Shown here in pieces: positions 57,898 through 64,000 of a DNA stretch of 64,000 nucleotides (its first letter is position 1; the number at the start of each line of letters is the position of its first letter). The notes under the pieces were generated by a model that had not been told where the DNA came from, made no database searches, and was given only the letters and a program-made list of their open reading frames with translations. Both the position numbers and the translations under genes were made by a program. The DNA is from DATMER01 sp963741305 (GTDB lineage: Bacteria; Acidobacteriota; Thermoanaerobaculia; Multivoradales; UBA5704): positions 5,084,001 to 5,148,000 of the forward strand of contig CAVUHL010000003.1 of assembly GCA_963741305.1 (NCBI GenBank), in the 5' to 3' direction.

Positions 57898-59000
57898 GCC
57901 CGACCCTGGTCATCCTTCTTGTGGCGAGCTCCGTGGCTGCGAGCTGCGCCCTCATCGGCACCTTCCTGGTGCTGCGCAAGATGGCTCTGCTGGGCGATGC
58001 GATCAGCCACGCCGTGCTGCCCGGCATCGTCATCGCCTTCCTGGTGACCGGCTCGCGCTCGGCCCTGCCCATGGTGCTCGGCGCCGGGGCGCTCGGCGTG
58101 CTCACGGTCATGCTCGTCGAGCTTTTCAACCGCAGCAGGAGGTTGAAGGAGGACGCCTCCATCGGCGTCGTCTTCCCAGCCCTTTTCTCGCTCGGGGTAA
58201 TCCTGATCAGCCGCTACGCCGCCCAGGTGGACCTGGACCTCGACTGCGTCCTCTATGGCGAGATCGCCTATGCTCCCTGGGACACGCTCCTGATAGGCGG
58301 GGCCAACCTCGGCGCCAAGGCGCTCTGGGTGAATGGCGCGGTGCTGCTCCTGGACCTGCTCTTCGTCGCGGTCTTTTTCAAGGAGCTCAAGCTCTCGACG
58401 TTCGATGCCGGCCTTTCGGCCGCGCTTGGGTTCTCGCCGGTCCTCCTCCACTACCTGCTCATGAGCATGGTCTCGGTGACGGTGGTCGGGGCGTTCGAAT
58501 CGGTCGGGGCGATCCTGGTGGTGGCCATGCTGGTGGTGCCGCCGGCCACGGCTTACCTGCTCACCGACCGGCTCGGCACCATGCTGGGGCTGGCCGTCGG
58601 GACGGGGGTCGCCTCGGCGCTGCTCGGTTATGGGATGGCGCGGGCCTTGGACGTCTCCATCGCCGGGGCCATGGCGAGCGTGGCCGGCCTGCTGTTCGTG
58701 GCGGCGCTGCTGCTCTCGCCCAGTCACGGGTTGCTGGCGCGGATGGTCCAGCTCCGCAAGATGGGGCGGCGGTTGTCGGGCCAGCTCCTGCTCCTCCACC
58801 TGCGCAAGGAAGGCGAAGTGGTGCCCACGGCGACGCTGGAGCAGCGGTTCGGATGGAGCGGGCGGCGCCTGCGGACGGTCCTTTCCGGGCTGCTCCGCAC
58901 GGGCATGGTGGAACGGGAGGGCGGCGGCCTGCGCCTGACTCCGAAGGGGGCCGAGGTGCTGGAAACGTCCGGGCGCGCGCAGCTTGCGCACAAACTGTAG
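57894..59000 (+). CDS. Second metal ABC permease with C-terminal winged-helix-like tail
   Basis: 368 residues. Eight helices in the same cluster-9 family (FLVLRKMALLGDAISHAVLPGIVIAFL). The last 80 residues (RRLSGQLLLLHLRKEGEVV ... LRLTPKGAEVLE) look like a short winged helix, a weaker version of the domain on the first permease. The two permeases probably form a heterodimer. ATG overlaps the previous stop (ATGA). Confidence 0.88.
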   Translation: MSPTLVILLVASSVAASCALIGTFLVLRKMALLGDAISHAVLPGIVIAFLVTGSRSALPMVLGAGALGVLTVMLVELFNRSRRLKEDASIGVVFPALFSLGVILISRYAAQVDLDLDCVLYGEIAYAPWDTLLIGGANLGAKALWVNGAVLLLDLLFVAVFFKELKLSTFDAGLSAALGFSPVLLHYLLMSMVSVTVVGAFESVGAILVVAMLVVPPATAYLLTDRLGTMLGLAVGTGVASALLGYGMARALDVSIAGAMASVAGLLFVAALLLSPSHGLLARMVQLRKMGRRLSGQLLLLHLRKEGEVVPTATLEQRFGWSGRRLRTVLSGLLRTGMVEREGGGLRLTPKGAEVLETSGRAQLAHKL

Positions 59001-59015
59001 GAAAAGGAGAGAGAG

Positions 59016-59804
59016 ATGCGTAGCCGGATCCTGCTGGCTCTGGGACTTCTATTTGCCAGTTTTCCCCATAACGGGGCAGTCGCTCAGGACGGCTGGTCGG
59101 GGCTCGACGAGCCTATCGGCACCGACCGCCCCGACTTCACCGAGAGCACCTCGACCATCCCCCGCGGGCACTTCCAGATCGAGGGGGGCACGACCCTGAC
59201 CCGCGTCGAGGATGTGGACGTCACCAGCTTCGGCGAGCTGCTGGTGCGCATCGGCACGGGCGAGCGCTGGGAAACCCGGATCACCGCCGGCTATGCCCGG
59301 ATCGAGGCCCCTTTCGACGAATCCTCCGGGCTCGAGGATCCCTCGGTGGGCATCAAGGTCCGCTTTACGGACGATCCCGGGGAGCTCGGCCCGGGCCAGC
59401 CGGCCGCGTCGCTGATCCTCTCGACCTCGGTCCCCGCGGGGGATGAGGAGCTGACCGGCGACGAGTGGGCGCCCGAGGCCAAGCTCGCCCTGGCGTGGGA
59501 GCTGACCCCGCGGTTCTCCCTGGGCTCCAACCTGATCTACCTCTACGCACCCGAAGGCGATCGCCTCCACCAGTTCGGCGCGACCCTGAGCGGCAGCATG
59601 CCGGTCACCGACCGGCTGGGCGCCTTCCTGGAGTGGTACGGTTTTACCGAGGAGATCAAGGACGCCGGGGCCACCCACTTCGTGAACACCGGCGTTACGT
59701 ACCTGATCAACAACGACCTGAGCGTCGACGCCCGGGTGGGGACCGGCCTCAACGACGCGGACCCCGACTGGTTCGTGGGCGTCGGCGCGGGGGTGCGGTT
59801 CTAG
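59016..59804 (+). CDS. Outer-membrane beta-barrel protein, MetA-pathway (PF13557) type
   Basis: 262 residues with a signal peptide (1-23). TDRPDFTESTSTIPRGHFQIEGG is the N-terminal hallmark of the putative transporter family first named from phenol degradation clusters. Alternating amphipathic strands run to a C-terminal aromatic (GVGAGVRF). It lies 15 bp after the metal permease with AGGAGAG, so it may bring metal through the outer membrane. It shares its stop in CTAG with the next, convergent gene. Confidence 0.82.
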   Translation: MRSRILLALGLLFASFPHNGAVAQDGWSGLDEPIGTDRPDFTESTSTIPRGHFQIEGGTTLTRVEDVDVTSFGELLVRIGTGERWETRITAGYARIEAPFDESSGLEDPSVGIKVRFTDDPGELGPGQPAASLILSTSVPAGDEELTGDEWAPEAKLALAWELTPRFSLGSNLIYLYAPEGDRLHQFGATLSGSMPVTDRLGAFLEWYGFTEEIKDAGATHFVNTGVTYLINNDLSVDARVGTGLNDADPDWFVGVGAGVRF

Positions 59805-60517
59805 TACTTTTCCCCGGGCTGCAAAGTAATCACCCTGCAGTTGGTCCCGTTGTCGTCGAGGGCCTTGATCAGCTTCTCGGGAGTGCCGCTCAGCGCCGGG
59901 AAAGTCCCCCAATGGATCGGGATCACATGGCGCACGCCGAGGAAGCGGCAGGCGCGGGCGGCCTGGCCCGGGTCCATGGTGAACAGGTCGCCGATCGGCA
60001 GGAAGGCCAGCTCGGGCCGGTACATCTCGCCGATGAGCTGCATGTCCGAAAACAGGGCCGTGTCGCCCGCGTGGTAGAAGGTATAGCCCCCTGGCAGCTT
60101 CACCACGTAGCCCGCGGCCGTGCCGCCGTAAAGGATCTGGTCGCCGTCCGAGATCCCGCAGGAGTGGTCGGCCCGGACCATGACGACCTGCATGCCGAGC
60201 ACGTCCTGGCAGCCGCCCAGGTTCATGGCCGAACCGTTCGCGACCCCCTTGGTCCCCAGCCAGTTGCAGATCTCGAAGTTGGCGACGACCTTGCCCGGCT
60301 TGTGCTTCTTCGCCATCTCCACGGCGTCGCCCATGTGGTCGAAGTGGGCGTGGGTGATGAGCATTGCGTCGAGCCGGTCGAAGCTCTTGTGCTCCTTGGG
60401 GCAGGACGGGTTCTGGGTCACCCAGGGGTCGATCAGGACGACCTCGCCGCTGGGCAGGTCGCAGCGGACGGTGGCGTGTCCAAGGTAGGTAAAGGTCGGA
60501 CGGGGGTGCTGGCTCAT
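59801..60517 (-). CDS. Metal-dependent hydrolase (UPF0173, metallo-beta-lactamase fold)
   Basis: 238 residues. Motif HAHFDHMGD (HxHxDH), GHAT near the start, HS in RADHSCG, AGD in YHAGDTALF and the final His in IPIHWGTF are all in place for a two-metal MBL hydrolase of the UPF0173/UlaG-like group. The substrate is unknown. It ends against the outer-membrane protein gene and is transcribed away from the next gene. Confidence 0.9.
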   Translation of the reverse strand: MSQHPRPTFTYLGHATVRCDLPSGEVVLIDPWVTQNPSCPKEHKSFDRLDAMLITHAHFDHMGDAVEMAKKHKPGKVVANFEICNWLGTKGVANGSAMNLGGCQDVLGMQVVMVRADHSCGISDGDQILYGGTAAGYVVKLPGGYTFYHAGDTALFSDMQLIGEMYRPELAFLPIGDLFTMDPGQAARACRFLGVRHVIPIHWGTFPALSGTPEKLIKALDDNGTNCRVITLQPGEKY

Positions 60518-60582
60518 CGGTGTCTCTCCCTCCCGCGCGGCATTCTACGATAGAGTCCCGCCGATCAAGGGGAGGAAACCGT

Positions 60583-61002
60583 ATGGGTGACAATGCCTAC
60601 TTCTGGATGAAGGCGCTGCACGAGATCGTGGCGCTCTGGCTGGCCGCGGGGGTCTTCGGCAGCGTCGTGCTGCGGGCCTACTTCAAGCGGACAGGCAAAG
60701 CCGACTATGCCCTGCTGTCGCGCCTGCACACGGTCTTCTCGGTGCCGGGCGTGATCCTCGCCGGCATCATCGGCTTCGCTCTGCTGGGGATAAGGAAGTT
60801 CGGCTTCAACCTGGGCTGGGTCCAGGGGTCGCTGGCTCTCTACCTGGTGCTGCTCGTCAGCATCCTCTTCATCCAGCTTCCGGCCCTGCGCCAGGCGCGG
60901 ACCGGAGGGGCGCCGAACAAGCTCGCCGCAATGCTCCCCCACATCGACGCCACCCTGATCGTGCTCCTGGTCATCCTGATGGCCGTGAAGCCCGCCTTCT
61001 AG
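60583..61002 (+). CDS. DUF2269-like integral membrane protein
   Basis: 139 residues from MGDNAYFWM (GGAGG 8 bp before); a longer frame lacks a site. Four membrane helices with short loops: HEIVALWLAAGVFGSVVL, FSVPGVILAGIIGFALL, LALYLVLLVSILFIQL and ATLIVLLVILMAVK. The arrangement of first and third helices resembles DUF2269 and related small membrane proteins. Function unknown. Confidence 0.65.
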   Translation: MGDNAYFWMKALHEIVALWLAAGVFGSVVLRAYFKRTGKADYALLSRLHTVFSVPGVILAGIIGFALLGIRKFGFNLGWVQGSLALYLVLLVSILFIQLPALRQARTGGAPNKLAAMLPHIDATLIVLLVILMAVKPAF

Positions 61003-61020
61003 CTCCCGGTAAAAACGAAA

Positions 61021-61044
61021 CGAGCGGCCGTCGCCGGCCGCTCG
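61021..61044 (-). terminator. Factor-independent terminator (minus strand, possibly both)
   Basis: A perfect 10-bp stem (CGAGCGGCCG/CGGCCGCTCG, loop TCGC) followed on the minus strand by TTTCGTTTTT ends the ArsR-family gene; on the plus strand it follows the membrane protein gene by 18 bp. Confidence 0.75.
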
Positions 61045-61071
61045 CGGTACTTTCGGTCGGAGGGGTTAGCC

Positions 61072-61419
61072 TCAGACCTGGAACTGCTTGAAGAAGTGCT
61101 CGCGGAGCTTGGCGTTGAAGCCGTGCTCCGTCAGGCGGTAGTAGATGGTCTGAGCGTCGCGGCGCGGAGCCACCAGGCCGTAAGCCTTGAGCTTGGCCAG
61201 GTGCTGGGAGACGGCCGAAACCGACACCCCGAGCATCTCAGCCAGATCGCACACGCACAGCTCTTTCATGTTGTCGAGCAGGTAGAGGAGCTTGAGCCGG
61301 GTCGAGTTCCCGGCAAGGTTCATGAGCTCCGCCGCCTCCTCGATGTCCGGAGTCCCCTCGAGGTTCTGCCGGATCTGAGCCATTTCTTTCGACGACATCG
61401 TAGGCGCCTCGCCTTTCAT
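61072..61419 (-). CDS. ArsR/SmtB-family metal-sensing repressor
   Basis: 115 residues from the second Met (GGAGG 8 bp before ATG 61419). Winged helix with ELCVCDLAEMLGVSVSAVSQHLAKLKAYGLV; Cys55 and Cys57 in the CVC motif of the alpha3 metal site, as in ArsR/CadC sensors of As(III) or soft metals. It probably represses its own and neighbouring genes. A GTCAT-N6-ATGAC dyad lies just upstream. Confidence 0.88.
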   Translation of the reverse strand: MKGEAPTMSSKEMAQIRQNLEGTPDIEEAAELMNLAGNSTRLKLLYLLDNMKELCVCDLAEMLGVSVSAVSQHLAKLKAYGLVAPRRDAQTIYYRLTEHGFNAKLREHFFKQFQV

Positions 61420-61435
61420 TTTCTTGCCTCCAAGG

Positions 61436-61451
61436 GTCATGACGTTATGAC
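61436..61451. promoter_or_regulatory. Dyad upstream of the ArsR gene
   Basis: GTCAT and ATGAC are perfect inverted arms 6 bp apart, 17 bp before the ArsR start; a possible self-binding site. Confidence 0.35.
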
Positions 61452-61846
61452 AGCCCCATCATGGTTATTGCCGCCGCGCCGGTTTGCAGCCTCGGAGCTT
61501 GGGCAGTTTGAAACTGTTGTATGTCTAAGTGCCTTCACTAGAGCTGACCGGGACACCCTCCTCACCGCTCGCCACTATCTTGTCCCGGTTTCCCAGGAGA
61601 GCGATGGTTGAACAATCTCGATTGTACTCCTCGCCATACGCGAAATCCAGGGAAATTTTTTTTCTTTGTCCCGTTTCCCCCGCCTCACGCACTTATAGTA
61701 CCCAACATGGCTTCCGGGACCTTCATTCCTATCTTCAACACGCTAATCCAGGGATGGTCCAAGACCTGCAGGAAGTGACCTACGAGGGCGAGCGGCAAGC
61801 AGGCCGCAGGCTTGTCGTACAATCGTCCAACAAAAGGAGGAAAACC
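61452..61846. other. Regulatory gap between ArsR and selenoprotein genes
   Basis: No gene was recognised over 395 bp. It contains a perfect dyad ACAATC-TC-GATTGT (61612-61625), a T8 run near 61656-61663, and TATAGT near 61694 which could serve as a -10 box for the selenoprotein gene though no good -35 is seen. Confidence 0.35.
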
Positions 61847-62083
61847 ATGCCTCACGTGAGGATTGAGTACTGCACGGCCTGAAACTACTACCCCCGTGCC
61901 GCCGGTCTGGCGGCGGACCTCGAGAAGAAATTGGGCATCCAGGCCGAGCTTGTGCGTAGCCGCGGTGGCGTATTTGAGGTCACTGTCGGCAACGAGCTGA
62001 TCTTCTCCAAGAAAAAGCTCGGCCGCTTCCCCATGCCGGGGGAGGTCGAGGAGAAGCTGAGCGCCGGAACGGCCGAAGCCTAG
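61847..62083 (+). CDS. SelW-like (Rdx family) selenoprotein, Sec at in-frame TGA
   Basis: 78 residues if TGA 61880-61882 is read as selenocysteine at position 12. AGGAGG lies 6 bp before the ATG. The N-terminus MPHVRIEYCTA-U is the beta-strand plus CxxU motif of the Rdx family (SelW, SelT, SelH group), and the rest continues in the same frame as a thioredoxin-like fold (LAADLEKKLGIQAELV, GGVFEVTVGNELIFSKKKLGRFP) to TAG 62081. Right after the TGA is a hairpin with the loop GGTCT, the same loop as in the E. coli fdhF SECIS. Its role is probably a small thiol/selenol redox protein. SelA, SelB, SelD and tRNA-Sec would have to be elsewhere. Confidence 0.88.
61880..61916 (+). promoter_or_regulatory. 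Bacterial SECIS element
   Basis: TGA at 61880-61882 is followed, 22 nt later, by the loop GGTCT closed by GCCGCC/GGCGGC (61898-61903 with 61909-61914). A G and U at the loop tip are what SelB recognises; distance is within the known bacterial range. Confidence 0.8.
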
Positions 62084-62087
62084 GCGC

Positions 62088-63158
62088 GTGTTCCTTTTCC
62101 TGAGCCTTGCCTTCGGTTTTACCCTCCTCGGGCTGGCGCTGAGGACCGAGGAGCAGCGGCGGAGCGCGCCGCCGCTCCCGCCGCCCTCCCCCATTCCGCC
62201 TGGCACCGTCACCGTGCTGCTCCCGGTCCGCGACGAGCGGGCCAACATCCTCGACTGTCTGGAGACCCTCCTCGGCCAGGCCCGGGTGCGGGTGATCGAC
62301 GACGGCTCCACGGACGGTACCCGCGAGCTGGTGGAGGAACGCATCGGTCCGGGGCTGGAGCTGATCGACGCCGGCCCCCTGCCCGAAGGCTGGCGCGGCA
62401 AGGTGAACGGGCTCCGGGCGGGATGGCAGGGGGTGGACACCCCCTGGGTCCTCCTCACCGACGCGGACACCCGCCATGCTCCCGGGCTGCTCGCCCGCGC
62501 CATGGCCGCGGCGCGGGAGGGCGGCGTGGATGCCGTCTCCCTCGCCGGCAGCCAGGAGTGCCGGAGCTTCGGAGAGAGGCTGATCATCCCGGCGGTCTTC
62601 GCCTTGCTCGACGGGCTCCTGGGGGATTGGACGGCGGCGGCCTCCGGTGGCGGCCCCGCCGTGGCGAATGGCCAGTTCATCCTGGTGAGGAGGGAGGCCT
62701 GGGATGCGGCAGGCGGATTCGAGACGGTGCGCAGCGAAGCCATCGACGACGTGGCGCTCGCCATCCGGCTGCGGCAGCACGGCTCGCGGACCGCCTTCTT
62801 CCGCGAGCCCGGTCTGAGGGTGCGGATGTACCGCGGCTTCGGGGAGGCCTGGCGCGGCTGGCGGCGCAGCCTCGGCGCCATCTTCGGGCTCTCGCCGGGA
62901 ACCTTCGCCGCGGTCCTGGCGGTCCTGCTCGCCCCCGTCCTGGCCCTCGCGGGATTCGTGGCGGCCGGGCAGTGGCTGGAGGCCGCCCTGCTCTGGAGCG
63001 CGGGCGCCGCAGCTTCTATCATTTTTCGCTCGGGATCGATCTACGGACTGCTCTATCCGCTGGACGCCCTGCTGCTGGCCGTCCTCCTATCTCTGGGAGT
63101 AGCCGACCGGCGCCGCGGGCGGCTCGCGACCTGGAAAGGCCGGGAGATCCGGCTCTAG
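62088..63158 (+). CDS. Family 2 glycosyltransferase (HpnB-like)
   Basis: 356 residues with a GTG start 4 bp after the selenoprotein stop. N-terminal membrane helix, then GT2 core: VTVLLPVRDERANI, IDDGSTDGTREL, WVLLTDADTRH (DxD), and IDDVALAIRLRQHG (ED-type catalytic motif), then three or four C-terminal helices. Most like hopene-associated glycosyltransferases. It probably transfers sugar to a lipid at the inner membrane. Stop shared in CTAG with the next convergent gene. Confidence 0.85.
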   Translation: MFLFLSLAFGFTLLGLALRTEEQRRSAPPLPPPSPIPPGTVTVLLPVRDERANILDCLETLLGQARVRVIDDGSTDGTRELVEERIGPGLELIDAGPLPEGWRGKVNGLRAGWQGVDTPWVLLTDADTRHAPGLLARAMAAAREGGVDAVSLAGSQECRSFGERLIIPAVFALLDGLLGDWTAAASGGGPAVANGQFILVRREAWDAAGGFETVRSEAIDDVALAIRLRQHGSRTAFFREPGLRVRMYRGFGEAWRGWRRSLGAIFGLSPGTFAAVLAVLLAPVLALAGFVAAGQWLEAALLWSAGAAASIIFRSGSIYGLLYPLDALLLAVLLSLGVADRRRGRLATWKGREIRL

Positions 63159-63652
63159 ACCCGGTCCTCGAACCAGCAGCGCTGGCCCGCAGACTCCTCG
63201 ACGGACACGGCCAGAAGATCCACCCGGGAGCCTTCGAGGCTGCCGGCGAGGTCGCGCCAGATCATCCGGGCGAGAAGCTCCATGGAAGTGTTGGCGATGG
63301 GGAGCACCAGGGTGTCGTCGGAGGGGAAGCGGTAGCTCCTCTCCCCGCACCGGACCTCGATCGCACCATCCTCGCGGCTCCAGTCCAGGCGGGTGCTCTC
63401 TCCCGGGAGGAGGGTCCGGCTGTCCAGCCCGGCGCAGATCCCGCGCAGCTTCTTCTTGAACGTCTCCAGGTCGAACAGGAGCCCCTCCTCGTCGAGCTCG
63501 CTCCCCGACAGCTCCACCCGGACGCGGTAGTTGTGGCCGTGAAGGAGCTCCGCCCGGCCGCCGGAGAAGAGCGTGAAGTGGGCTGCGGAGAACTTGAAGT
63601 CTTCCTTGGCGAGGACGATGCGGTATCGAGGTGATGGGGGGGAGGGGGACAT
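63155..63652 (-). CDS. Second PTPS/QueD-family pterin enzyme
   Basis: 165 residues. FSAAHF near 21 and LLHGHNYRV near 36 are zinc ligand regions; SMELLARMIW lies near the conserved acidic site and VSVEES in the end region. Again no Cys precedes HGH: the motif is E-L-L-H-G-H. Compared with the 120-residue member at 5676 it has an internal insertion of about 40 residues. It may work in folate, queuosine or another pterin pathway. Confidence 0.75.
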   Translation of the reverse strand: MSPSPPSPRYRIVLAKEDFKFSAAHFTLFSGGRAELLHGHNYRVRVELSGSELDEEGLLFDLETFKKKLRGICAGLDSRTLLPGESTRLDWSREDGAIEVRCGERSYRFPSDDTLVLPIANTSMELLARMIWRDLAGSLEGSRVDLLAVSVEESAGQRCWFEDRV

Positions 63653-63666
63653 GAGGGGGATTGTAA

Positions 63667-63796
63667 CCTCACCCCCTGTCCCCCTCTCCCGCGCGGGAGA
63701 GGGGGAACGTAGTTGAAGCTGCCGTGCGGGAACAAGCCACCAAGACTGGCATGCGTCCCCCCTCTCCCTCGCGGGAGAGGGGGACAGGGGGTGAGG
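63667..63796. repeat. Composite palindrome of the CTCTCCC/GGGAGAG family
   Basis: Two strong hairpins, a perfect 26-bp palindrome at 63680-63705 and a near-perfect one at 63757-63783, are themselves part of a larger inverted repeat (63667-63705 against 63757-63796) 51 bp apart. Confidence 0.8.
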
Positions 63797-63804
63797 TCCT
63801 CCCC

Positions 63805-64000
63805 CTACTCCCCCTTCCCCTTCAACCGGGCCGCCTTGCCGATCAGGCTGACCAGCTCGGCCACATCCTTCGGCCGCCGCGACTCGCTCTGCTCGACCGA
63901 GATGAGCTGGCCGCGCCGGAAGAGCTCGTCGAGGCTGGATCCGCGGGCCCAGTAGGAGCTCCGCAGGATCTCGGCAAACTCCGCCGCCACCGAGGCCAGC
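63805..64000 (-). CDS. C-terminal end of a VWA-domain (YfbK-like) protein (partial)
   Basis: 65 residues enter from the right edge and end at TAG 63805-63807. ASVAAEFAEILRSSYWARG is like the C-terminal DUF3520 segment of YfbK-type von Willebrand factor A proteins (FGMLLRxS pattern), followed by a basic tail. The VWA domain itself would lie outside the window. Confidence 0.6.
   Translation of the reverse strand, partial: LASVAAEFAEILRSSYWARGSSLDELFRRGQLISVEQSESRRPKDVAELVSLIGKAARLKGKGE

Overview
This 64 kb window is GC-rich, densely packed chromosomal DNA from a Gram-negative, probably soil or sediment bacterium. The mix of genes suggests Acidobacteriota, perhaps the Thermoanaerobaculia side. 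Pointers are type IV pilus motor genes with PilS/PilR, membrane-anchored Ser/Thr kinases, several sigma54 activators, DUF5060-type secreted hydrolases and a Mn/Zn transporter with a repressor-like domain fused to the permease. This is inference from gene content; no rRNA or tRNA gene was seen.

Layout. 1-8300: thioredoxin-like protein, a 7TM/GAF/zinc-ribbon Ser/Thr kinase, then a minus-strand set (O-methyltransferase, lipoprotein, PTPS-family pterin enzyme, uridine kinase, Fpg) and a radical-SAM-like protein without its Fe-S motif. 8300-14200 is an accessory island: a nested palindromic element, Uma2 nuclease, a membrane nSTAND NTPase with LPX-type leucine-rich repeats, a 21-bp repeat array, and an antitoxin with a frameshifted MazF partner. 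14200-17900: LytTR two-component system with an ABC-2 exporter and a probable LytTR operator. 17900-22900: five coupled genes ending in a CarH-like B12 protein and a histidine kinase. 22900-28450: PilR, PilS, PilC, PilT. 28600-34400: ABC exporter, two small proteins, an XRE regulator and a second 21-bp array upstream of a secreted protein. 34400-44200: carB, a DUF5060 hydrolase, polA, small membrane and lipoproteins, moaB, with candidate sigma54 promoters. 44400-51400: membrane fusion protein + ABC ATPase + sigma54 regulator + histidine kinase, then a TPR protein. 51600-54000: M24 peptidase, degenerate squalene/phytoene-synthase-like protein and a third 21-bp array. 54100-59800: DtxR-type regulator divergent from a four-gene metal ABC operon and an outer-membrane protein. 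59800-64000: metallo-hydrolase, membrane protein, ArsR regulator, a SelW-like selenoprotein with in-frame TGA and SECIS hairpin, glycosyltransferase, a second PTPS-family enzyme and the end of a VWA protein.

The two most notable observations are (1) three separate intergenic arrays (12774-13088, 32714-32944, 53717-53989) that each keep an exact 21-bp register over 11-15 diverged units without a single indel, each with its own consensus but the same half-palindromic build, and (2) a small selenoprotein (61847-62083) that ordinary ORF calling breaks at its TGA codon.

Convergent genes are packed tightly: three pairs share their stop codons in one CTAG tetranucleotide. Short palindromes of several families sit in many of the remaining intergenic gaps.
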